DNA of 25,555 nucleotides. It comes from a virus. The stretch lies in IMG/VR virus record IMGVR_UViG_3300021962_000587, positions 1 to 25,555 of that record; one strand, given 5' to 3'. A program made the translations under genes and the position numbers. Numbering within the stretch: the stretch's first letter is position 1; each line of letters starts with the position of its first letter. A model generated the notes under the pieces. It worked only from the letters and a program-made list of their open reading frames with translations, was not told where the DNA came from and did no database searches. Shown one piece after another: positions 20,019 through 25,555 of this stretch.

Positions 20019-20411
20019 TTATATGCTCCAAGCCTTTTCACAATTAAGAGTCGGTTGCATGATGATGCCAGACTCAGCGACAAAAGCCGACATTTCTCCA
20101 ACACAAATGCCAAGCAATTCACGCCCTGAATTGATTAAACAGACCACATCACCCCTTTGAGCCAACAGGACAGACTTTGATTGACCAAAGTATTTGTCAG
20201 CAGCCCCCATCATGCCGCCATGCTCGGACATCAATTCAGCCGCCCTTCTAGCAGTCTGATACTCAAAAAGATTCGTCAAATCTTTGTCAGAAATCTCTTT
20301 GACTGCATGGATCGAGAATTGCCAGCAATCATTTGAACCCCACTCGAAAGGCTGATCTTTCTTTTGGAGAATATAGTCCTCAAGCAATCGAGGCCAGTTA
20401 TCTTTTCTCAT
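20019..20411 (-). CDS. NlpC/P60-like tail tip protein (DUF6950-like)
   Basis: A 130-residue protein with 'PFEWGSNDCWQFSIHAVKEI' at about 20-40, the Cys-containing helix of the NlpC/P60 peptidase fold (C28 as candidate nucleophile). 'AQRGDVVCLINSGRELLGICVGE' and 'IIMQPTLNCEKAW' follow. The usual His appears weakly placed, so it may be structural or an active peptidoglycan hydrolase for genome entry. Next to J it matches the lambda K / RcGTA gp14 position. It abuts the J start with no gap and overlaps the DUF2163 gene by 4 nt. Confidence 0.82.
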   Translation of the reverse strand: MRKDNWPRLLEDYILQKKDQPFEWGSNDCWQFSIHAVKEISDKDLTNLFEYQTARRAAELMSEHGGMMGAADKYFGQSKSVLLAQRGDVVCLINSGRELLGICVGEMSAFVAESGIIMQPTLNCEKAWSI

Positions 20412-21031
20412 GGCTGTTCTTGAATATAACCGCCAGAATTGGGGTTTCCACCACCACCAGCATTTGCACCAGTTGGATCAGTGCGACCCCAATTGATGTC
20501 AAGATTCTCGATGGCCACCACATATTGCAAACCTTCGTCTGCGGCATCCCTGACCTTTTGCTCCTCATAAGTGAAGCGCCTGATCTTTGGCCGATTAGCA
20601 TCGATCATTTGGTGTTCCACAGACAGAGAGATTGTGGCTGTCTGGCCAAGACTGATTGACATCACATCCATTCGGCCAGTAAACATCAAAGCCGCAGCCA
20701 CCAGATCGTGATTGGCATCGAGCAAAGCAAAATAAATCTTTGCCGCCCGACCTTGATAATTCTCACCCAAAGCAATTGCAATGTGATTTGTATCAATTCC
20801 AGAGAGTGTTAGGGTTAACCCTTTAGCCTCAAGATTTGCAGTCTCTGAGATTGTGTCAATGCCGCCAAGACCACCGACTGCCAAATAAGTGTTTCCACCA
20901 TAGACAATCGATTTGCCACCATTTGTGTAATAAATATGGCCAGAGGAAAAGTCCAAATCCACCAAAAAGCAGACTGTTAGATTGTCGTCTGTCAGAGCCG
21001 ATGTGATGGCACTGGCTAGGCTTCGAGTCAT
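20408..21031 (-). CDS. DUF2163-type tail tip protein
   Basis: A 207-residue protein with the family layout. 'CFLVDLDFSSGHIYYTNGGKSIVYGGNTYLA', 'ISETANLEAKGLTLTLSGI', 'YQGRAAKIYFALLDANHDLV' and 'FTGRMDVMSISLGQTATISLSVEHQMI' lead up to 'RRFTYEEQKVRDAADEGLQYV'. Proteins of this type (like RcGTA gp13) build the tail tip hub between distal tail protein and J. The acid/Gly-rich end is short. It is coupled by 4-nt overlaps with its neighbours on each side. Confidence 0.85.
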   Translation of the reverse strand: MTRSLASAITSALTDDNLTVCFLVDLDFSSGHIYYTNGGKSIVYGGNTYLAVGGLGGIDTISETANLEAKGLTLTLSGIDTNHIAIALGENYQGRAAKIYFALLDANHDLVAAALMFTGRMDVMSISLGQTATISLSVEHQMIDANRPKIRRFTYEEQKVRDAADEGLQYVVAIENLDINWGRTDPTGANAGGGGNPNSGGYIQEQP

Positions 21032-21588
21032 ATCGCCTCCAGAAAGCCAGCAGTCACAGAATAAACGCCTTCAATCATTTTATTTATGGCCACCGATGTG
21101 CCATCAAGTCGCATGATTGCTGAAGGGTTTGTATAAGTCACAGCACTCGATGAACTTGGTTGAGTTCTAAAAGGTGGCTCGATTGTGTATGTGCTTGAGG
21201 ACTTTCCAACAATCATCTTGACTTCATAATTTGCAAACTGAATGAAGTCGCCAATTGAGAGGCTCGATGATGACAAAGTGACAGTCGATCCAGTTGAACT
21301 TGAAACAGTGATCGAGCCAGAAACAGAGCCAATCGGAGCAGTTTCACCAAATCGAGGCAAATAGACAGTGTTGGCCATGCCTCGCATTTTGTAAAACAAA
21401 GCCTGAATTGGTGCGACCTCAGCCCTTGACAGATTATTCCAAGCGACTGAGCAATACCATTTTGCACCAGCCAACTCGACTGTTTGTGATTGCTGGCTCA
21501 AAGGAGAGGTGAAAATCTGAGTGTTTGACCTCAACTCCCAAAGAGCCGATTGAGGGTTTTTGACACTAGGCCAAGCAAAGGTTGTCAT
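21028..21588 (-). CDS. distal tail / minor tail L-like protein
   Basis: A 186-residue protein starting 'MTTFAWPSVKNPQSALWELRSNTQ'. 'SPLSQQSQTVELAGAKWYCSVAWNNLSRAEVAPIQALFYKMRG' is a beta-sandwich plus helix typical of phage distal tail/minor tail proteins between tape measure and DUF2163 proteins. 'ANTVYLPRFGE' then leads into a Ser-rich small domain. It probably forms the ring closing the tail tube. Overlaps by 4 nt with both neighbours. Confidence 0.8.
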   Translation of the reverse strand: MTTFAWPSVKNPQSALWELRSNTQIFTSPLSQQSQTVELAGAKWYCSVAWNNLSRAEVAPIQALFYKMRGMANTVYLPRFGETAPIGSVSGSITVSSSTGSTVTLSSSSLSIGDFIQFANYEVKMIVGKSSSTYTIEPPFRTQPSSSSAVTYTNPSAIMRLDGTSVAINKMIEGVYSVTAGFLEAI

Positions 21589-23315
21589 GCAAACGCTCCA
21601 CCAGATTTCATTGATCTATAAATTTCAGCTTTGGCTTGCTCTTTGGCCTGATTCATTGCAGCCATGATCGATGATCTGTCAGACCTTGAGTCAATGTTAA
21701 TATTCTGAACGACAGTCACGCCACCGCCACCAAGTTTGTTGTTTGGCACGATAGAACCAGCGCCATTTGGCACAAACAACTCAGGGCCACGCTCACCGAC
21801 CATGTAAGGTGTATTTGATGAAACAGGGCCACCCAAAGCCCTTGCACCAAAGCCTTTGAAAAGGTCTGTCAGAAAACTCACGCTCGGATCAGTAATGTTT
21901 TTCTTAATCATCATCCGAATGATGTCGCGCTGGATAGAGTTCACCATGTCAGTGAAGTTCAGCTTTCCAGTCATAAACGCTTCAGTCAGAGTGCTGGTGA
22001 ATTCATTGCCAAATCCATTGATCGCGTCAGTCAAGATGTCAATGTCAGACTTGCCTTTTTCGGTGAATTTTTTGAGTTCATCATTGGCCAATCCAACAGC
22101 GCGACTGAATGTGTCAGGATCAATTAAGCCTTTGCCGAGGACAGTTTGGAGATATTGAACTCTCTCAATGTAGTTCTCCAAAGGTGTGCGAGTATCCTCA
22201 AAAATTTTCTTAATTGCATCGGCTTGCTCTTTGGCATCCTTTGTGATTTGCTCATCGAGTTTTTGCTGTTGTTTGTCTTGCTCGATCTTGGCTTTTTCTG
22301 CCTCAGTCAGATTTCTGACAGTATTCAAATAAATTTCATATTGCCTGATCTGTTCAGCGTTTGCCCCCATTCGCTCAAACTGAACCAACTTGAGTTGATC
22401 CTCACCCTCGACCAGCTTGATGATCTGATCTGAAACGGCCATATAAGCCCGAGTGATCTCAGAGATTTGCTCGACTTTTGGTGCTTCAACACCCAAAGGC
22501 TTTAGATTTTTGAGTGGTGCTTTTGGCTCAAGCGCATTGTCAATTCTCCTGACATCGGCTTGAGTTGCACCAACACCAGTCCTCATTTGTTTTTCGAGTC
22601 TGGCAGTTTCCTCAAACTTTTGATTCAAAGCCTCAAGCAAAGGCAATGATTTCTCAGCAAAAAATCCCTTGATTCGTTGACTAATCTTTGTCAGATTGTC
22701 ATTGAACATTTCAGAATTCTTTGCAAATTCATCGCCAAAACTTGCACCAAATTCTTTGATTCCTTGTTTGCCAAGATTAAGAAATGGAATTAGATCAGCG
22801 CCAGCCTTGCCAAACAAAGCCATCGCATATTGAGTTTTGGTCGCTCCATCGGCAGCACCACCAAAAGCGCTGGCCACATCGCCCAAAATGTCAGCAGTTG
22901 GCCGAATATTGCCGTTGGCATCTTTAACATTGATGCCAAGATTCCTGAATGCTTCTGATTGCTCTTTGCTTCCAGCCGCAGCCTCAGCAATGCTTTTGTT
23001 GAGTTTGACAAGAGCCGAGCCAAGTTGCTCGTTTGAAACACCAGCCAGATCAGCCGTGTTTGAAAGTGATGAAAGTTCTGCAACTGCAATGCCTGTCTTT
23101 TGCGACAGTTTGTTCATTTGGTCAGCACTATCAATCAGACCTTTTATCTGAGTGATGCCGCCAATTGCAGTCAATACCGCAGTCAGACCAGCGATCTTGC
23201 CAGTGACCATGCCAACAGCATTGCCAATTCCGTCAAGACCGCCTTTGACTGATTTGAATGCCGCGCCAGTCTTGTCCTGAGCAACAATGTCAATGCTTAC
23301 ATCTTTACTGGCCAT
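21585..23315 (-). CDS. tail tape measure protein
   Basis: A 576-residue protein starting 'MASKDVSIDIVAQDKTGAAFKSVKGGLDGIGNAVGMV', the typical tape-measure entry. A hydrophobic stretch 'GLTAVLTAIGGI' (about 41-53), long coiled-coil helices with many Lys/Glu (about 200-400) and a C-terminal globular end ('ALGGPVSSNTPYMVGERGPELFVPN', 'GGGGVTVVQNINIDSRSDR') follow. The 'VGERGPELFVP' motif is a recurrent tape-measure C-terminal signature. It sets tail length and probably forms a pore during DNA entry. At about 0.15 nm per residue the tail would be short to medium (under 100 nm), a rough rule only. Confidence 0.92.
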   Translation of the reverse strand: MASKDVSIDIVAQDKTGAAFKSVKGGLDGIGNAVGMVTGKIAGLTAVLTAIGGITQIKGLIDSADQMNKLSQKTGIAVAELSSLSNTADLAGVSNEQLGSALVKLNKSIAEAAAGSKEQSEAFRNLGINVKDANGNIRPTADILGDVASAFGGAADGATKTQYAMALFGKAGADLIPFLNLGKQGIKEFGASFGDEFAKNSEMFNDNLTKISQRIKGFFAEKSLPLLEALNQKFEETARLEKQMRTGVGATQADVRRIDNALEPKAPLKNLKPLGVEAPKVEQISEITRAYMAVSDQIIKLVEGEDQLKLVQFERMGANAEQIRQYEIYLNTVRNLTEAEKAKIEQDKQQQKLDEQITKDAKEQADAIKKIFEDTRTPLENYIERVQYLQTVLGKGLIDPDTFSRAVGLANDELKKFTEKGKSDIDILTDAINGFGNEFTSTLTEAFMTGKLNFTDMVNSIQRDIIRMMIKKNITDPSVSFLTDLFKGFGARALGGPVSSNTPYMVGERGPELFVPNGAGSIVPNNKLGGGGVTVVQNINIDSRSDRSSIMAAMNQAKEQAKAEIYRSMKSGGAFA

Positions 23316-23789
23316 TGCTTCTCTCCGACTGAAACTTAATCCAAACTTGCCATTCTAGGAACTCCTCAACTGGCATTTCCTCGATCTCACCAATTGTTTT
23401 GTGCAACTTTTCAGCGAGATAAAAAAGGAATTGTCGTTCAGGAGTCTCCCTTAGTTTTTTTCGAGTTCCTTGAAATCAACTCGCATGATTTCTGTTGAAA
23501 CTCTTTCCAAAATTGAGGCATCGACCATGTTTCGCAAAACTGGTTTGTCCTCGATGGTGAAAATCTTTCCCCCATCTTTATCGAGGCACTTCATTACCAA
23601 CAACTCAACAAGAGTGTCAGCTTCAGAGTTTCCCAATCGAGTGACCGCCTGAAGTTTAGATTTGTCTTTCAGTGTGAAAGGCTCAACATAAACAATCAGA
23701 GGGCCATTCTCATCGCCCCACTCAGGCACTTCAATCGTCTTGACTTGAAGTGACTTGAAATGGGCTTTTGCTCGATCAATTGCACTCAT
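23305..23789 (-). CDS. tail assembly chaperone long form (GT-like), by -1 frameshift
   Basis: If ribosomes slip back one base at A AAA AAC (23460-23454), the 112-residue G-like product gains 49 residues in the -1 frame: 'LRETPERQFLFYLAEKLHK', 'IGEIEEMPVEEFLEWQVW' and the end 'RSNGQ'. It ends at 23305, just inside the tape-measure gene. The extension reads as clean helical sequence with 'EFLEWQ' as in many T domains, and it has no start codon of its own needed. This is the well-known conserved G/GT arrangement before tape measure genes. Confidence 0.85.
23451..23789 (-). CDS. tail assembly chaperone short form (G-like)
   Basis: A 112-residue protein starting MSAIDRAKAHFKSLQVKTIEVPEWGDENGPLIV in two parts: 'KTIEVPEWG' and 'PFTLKDKSKLQAVTRLG', then 'LVELLVMKCLDKDGGKIFT' and a charged end 'FKELEKN'. 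The N-terminal beta strands plus 'VEPFTLKDKSKL' pattern match siphovirus G-type tail assembly chaperones, which coat the tape measure before tube polymerisation. The stop is exactly at the slippery site. It sits between tail tube and tape measure genes. Confidence 0.88.
   Translation of the reverse strand: MSAIDRAKAHFKSLQVKTIEVPEWGDENGPLIVYVEPFTLKDKSKLQAVTRLGNSEADTLVELLVMKCLDKDGGKIFTIEDKPVLRNMVDASILERVSTEIMRVDFKELEKN
23454..23460 (-). promoter_or_regulatory. -1 programmed frameshift slippery site A AAA AAC
   Basis: On the minus strand the zero frame reads GAA AAA AAC TAA, giving a canonical X XXY YYZ heptamer directly before the stop. An SD-like AAGGA lies six bases upstream of it, which can stimulate slipping. 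No strong downstream stem was seen. Confidence 0.85.
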
Positions 23790-24178
23790 CAGCTTGCAGT
23801 GCTAAGGCTCAAAGCACCAGTGCCTTGCAATGTGATGGAAGCCTCGACCATGCCATCAAAAGATGAATTCACAGTCAGACCAGTCACGATTGCTGAACCA
23901 GTGTAGTACTTGTCACCAGTTGTCGCGCCTTCTGGATAAGCCGAGAAAGTCACAGTTGAACCGACTGCCATTGCAGTCTGGCCAGCGTCAGCCTCGTCCC
24001 AAAAAACATCAACAGACGCAGTGAAGGTCTTGAGTGATGCCTTATAGGTGCGAGAAGCATCGCCCATTGATGTGTCCTCGAGAGTATCAGCAGACTCGGA
24101 AATCGAGAAACTGCGAATCTCGCCAATCGTGTCAGAACCGACTTTGAGTGTACCTTCTGAACCAGTATGAGTAGCCAT
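23789..24178 (-). CDS. major tail tube protein
   Basis: A 129-residue protein of beta-barrel type: 'THTGSEGTLKVGSDTIGEIRSFSISESADTLEDTSMGD', then 'TFTASVDVFWDEADAGQTAM' and 'GSTVTFSAYPEG.TTGDKYYTGSAIVTGL', ending 'SITLQGTGALS'. The pattern 'GT.K.G...I.E..S.S.S...D..E.T.MGD' is typical of siphovirus tail tubes. Stacked rings of this protein make the DNA channel around the tape measure. It directly precedes the chaperone pair and follows the tail terminator gene. Confidence 0.9.
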   Translation of the reverse strand: MATHTGSEGTLKVGSDTIGEIRSFSISESADTLEDTSMGDASRTYKASLKTFTASVDVFWDEADAGQTAMAVGSTVTFSAYPEGATTGDKYYTGSAIVTGLTVNSSFDGMVEASITLQGTGALSLSTAS

Positions 24179-24214
24179 AATTAAGCCCCTTTCAAGTTTT
24201 ACAATTTTGCCACA

Positions 24215-24658
24215 TTAAGCAGCAGATTCAAGATCATTTTCCTTGGTTGAGTAAGTTACCTCAACAGTGAAACGCCCAACACCGACAACTTGCTCTCCAT
24301 CCCCTGAATAATCAGATTCAAAAGCCACAGTGTTGATGTCCTTTGCTTTGCCACCAAGCGTGATGTTTGCATAAAGTGCTTCTTCCACCTCAACTGCAAT
24401 GGTGTCAATCGTATTGTCAAAATTAGTGTTTGCCATGACATAGCACTCGACCATGACTTCCAAAACTCTCAACTGAGTTCTGGGTTTGGTCATTGTTTCG
24501 TTTGTCGATGTCTCTGACTTTGTGTAAACAATCAGCGCTGGCAATTTGCCAGACTCGAATGGATAAACCCGAGACTTATAGACCCGAGAGCCAGTCGTTG
24601 TCAGACCAGTCAAAGCAGTCACCACCGCATCCCTAATCTGTTGTCTCACATGGCTCAT
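24215..24658 (-). CDS. tail terminator (gpU-like)
   Basis: A 147-residue protein starting 'MSHVRQQIRDAVVTALTGLTTTGSRVYKSRVYPF', then 'LPALIVYTKSETS', 'RVLEVMVECYVMAN' and 'DTIAVEVEEALYANITLGG'. An amphipathic N-terminal helix followed by mixed beta strands and 'E-V-E-E-A-L' helix is the layout of lambda gpU-type terminators, which cap the finished tail tube and dock to the head. It overlaps the head-tail joining gene by 4 nt, the expected neighbour. A 36-bp gap leads to the tail tube gene. Confidence 0.82.
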   Translation of the reverse strand: MSHVRQQIRDAVVTALTGLTTTGSRVYKSRVYPFESGKLPALIVYTKSETSTNETMTKPRTQLRVLEVMVECYVMANTNFDNTIDTIAVEVEEALYANITLGGKAKDINTVAFESDYSGDGEQVVGVGRFTVEVTYSTKENDLESAA

Positions 24659-24957
24659 TGTTTCTCCAAAACGATCATTGTCATGCCAGTCCCATCATCC
24701 TGAACAATTCTGGAAAGATAGTTTACTTTGGCAATCTGAAAGGCATCGCCCTCAGTGCATGAGGCCACATCCGAGGTGCGAACCATGAGTCTTGGTTGCT
24801 GAACAGCAAAGCCGACATCGCCACCAGCCTGAACATCGATGAACTGGTTGTCAAAGATTCCTCGAATTGTCTTTGGGACTCCATTTTGGATTGTGTATTT
24901 CACATCAACCCCAAAGTCCTTCAAATACATCAAGCGATCAGCAGCAGACTCATACAT
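24655..24957 (-). CDS. head-tail joining protein
   Basis: I prefer ATG 24957 (MYESAADRLMYLKDFGVDVKY), with GGAAGG upstream, giving 100 residues. The frame is open to 25020, which is covered by the preceding gene. 'IRGIFDNQFIDVQAGG', 'VGFAVQQPRLMVRTSDVA' and 'QIAKVNYLSRIVQDDGTGMTMIVLEK' are the strand pattern of lambda FII / HK97 head-tail joining proteins, which bridge portal and tail. Length fits that family. An ancestral N terminus is possible if the longer start is used. Confidence 0.75.
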   Translation of the reverse strand: MYESAADRLMYLKDFGVDVKYTIQNGVPKTIRGIFDNQFIDVQAGGDVGFAVQQPRLMVRTSDVASCTEGDAFQIAKVNYLSRIVQDDGTGMTMIVLEKQ

Positions 24958-25159
24958 TCTTTTTTGGCCTTCCACGCTTAACTGGTTTTGTCTCATCGGA
25001 CAGACCAATCGAGCGATCAACTAATTCTTGAGAGACATAAGGAACGCAACGACTTAATTTGACCAAATCTTTTGATTCTTGGTCAGGCAACTCTAGGATT
25101 TGCCCAATTCGGGCTTTTCCTGCGCTTGTAATTGTGTTTCGTATGAATTCGAGTTTCAT
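24950..25159 (-). CDS. small protein between capsid and head-tail joiner
   Basis: A 69-residue protein starting 'MKLEFIRNTITSAGKARIGQILELPDQESKDLVKLSRCVPYV', ending with a basic 'KRGRPKKNV' tail. Short proteins with 'A.GQILEL.D.E...LVKL..CVPY' follow major capsid genes in many siphoviruses; function is unclear, and some are head-tail connector accessories. The SD is poor: GGGG eight bases before the ATG is inside the 3' arm of a terminator hairpin. It overlaps the next gene by 8 nt. Confidence 0.7.
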   Translation of the reverse strand: MKLEFIRNTITSAGKARIGQILELPDQESKDLVKLSRCVPYVSQELVDRSIGLSDETKPVKRGRPKKNV

Positions 25160-25166
25160 ATTAAAA

Positions 25167-25192
25167 GCCCCGAGAGGTTTCCCCCTCGGAGC
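25167..25192 (-). terminator. Rho-independent terminator after the major capsid gene
   Basis: The minus-strand stem GCTCCGAG / CTCGGGGC (8 bp including one G-T pair; arms 25167-25174 and 25185-25192) carries a GC-rich inner part, and TTTT follows (25166-25163). It lies 10 bp after the capsid stop and 8 bp before the next start. A partial terminator here would lower tail gene transcripts relative to capsid, as in many phages. Confidence 0.75.
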
Positions 25193-25202
25193 ATTTTAGA
25201 CA

Positions 25203-25555
25203 TTAGGCAATGTCTGCGTCACCATAGCAGAAGGAAACTGCATTGCGAACTGCAATGTCGGTGTCCTGCAAAGCAACCACGCGAACTGTGCCGCTTGTGC
25301 TGTTGCTATAAGGATCAACAGTCAAGTCCAAACCAGACCAGAAGCCGATCAACAAGTCAGCAAAGTTGCCAAAGAACACATCGCCAGCAGTCACTTGATT
25401 AGAGACTTCGGTGCGATAGCCATTGACAGTGTTGCCAGCTTCCCAAACGAACTGACCAGCAGAAGTGGAGGACTTCTCAGTTGTTTTCAATGCACCGCGC
25501 TGGGCAGGATTGAACAAATAAGTCATCGCGCCAACATCAGCGTTGTCAGTGGCCA
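25203..25555 (-). CDS. major capsid protein, HK97 fold, C-terminal part
   Basis: The frame is open to the window edge, so the N-terminal part is missing. The visible residues read 'ATDNADVGA', 'MTYLFNPAQRGALKTTEK', 'FVWEAGNTVNGYRTEVSNQV' and 'FFGNFADLLIGFWSGLDL', then 'VDPYSNSTSGTVRVVALQD'. These are the A-domain and P-domain end of HK97-type capsid proteins ('NP..RG.LK.T', 'NGY...VSNQV', 'FGNF.DLLIG.W.G.DL..DPY', 'V..L.D.DIAVRNAVSFC'). It forms the icosahedral head. A methionine at 25526 is internal, not the start. Confidence 0.9.
   Translation of the reverse strand, partial: ATDNADVGAMTYLFNPAQRGALKTTEKSSTSAGQFVWEAGNTVNGYRTEVSNQVTAGDVFFGNFADLLIGFWSGLDLTVDPYSNSTSGTVRVVALQDTDIAVRNAVSFCYGDADIA

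Noticed and set aside
1-25555. tRNA genes, CRISPR arrays, insertion sequences, integrase attachment sites
   Set aside because: No cloverleaf-like sequence, spaced direct repeats, transposase or integrase was found on reading both strands, though attachment sites cannot be excluded by eye.

Overview
The window is about 25.5 kb of a tailed double-stranded DNA bacteriophage (or prophage) with a long non-contractile, siphovirus-type tail. Nearly every base is coding, and most neighbouring genes overlap by 1-11 nt. A two-part spanin, a GH19 endolysin and small phage families familiar from beta- and gammaproteobacterial phages point to a Gram-negative host. A freshwater betaproteobacterium would fit, but that is an impression and not a measurement. 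No integrase, CI-type repressor, large terminase or portal gene is visible, so lifestyle cannot be decided from this piece. Both ends cut genes, and the layout fits a circular map whose missing part holds the packaging and portal genes.

Layout. (1) 1-707, minus strand: the start of an unidentified gene and a possible tail-completion protein, just behind a strong terminator (717-743). (2) 783-5814, minus strand: a right-arm-like early operon with a small Cys-rich protein, a winged-helix-like protein, a DUF1376 replication initiator with a possible origin inside it, a P-like helicase loader candidate, RusA, NinB, a string of very short coupled genes, and an HNH-type DUF1364 protein. (3) 5815-5945: a divergent control region with a 26-bp near-perfect palindrome over a TATAAT box. 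(4) 5946-8868, plus strand: three small genes separated by repeated UUCG-hairpin/RBS modules, then ERF annealase, YqaJ-like exonuclease, SSB, a conserved small protein and a MazG-like protein. (5) 8865-12152, minus strand: the lysis region, with a T7-type holin candidate, a run of micro-genes joined by ATGA overlaps, a lipoprotein, a two-TM proline-rich protein, Rz with Rz1 embedded, and endolysin last. (6) 12145-16651: fibre and adaptor genes, including a protein made of thirteen exact 22-residue repeats. (7) 16677-25555: tail tip (J-like, NlpC/P60-like, DUF2163, L-like), tape measure, a G/GT chaperone pair with a -1 frameshift site, tail tube, tail terminator, head-tail joining protein, a terminator, and the C-terminal part of an HK97-type major capsid protein.

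How it works together. The two divergent early operons would supply recombination (ERF, exonuclease, SSB) and replication/resolution (DUF1376, loader, NinB, RusA). The long minus-strand late unit runs from capsid through tail and fibre to lysis and ends exactly at the stop codon of the convergent early operon. The most unusual content is the micro-gene architecture in the lysis and nin-like regions. At least eleven genes there are under 65 codons, and I recovered them by reading overlapping stops and starts.
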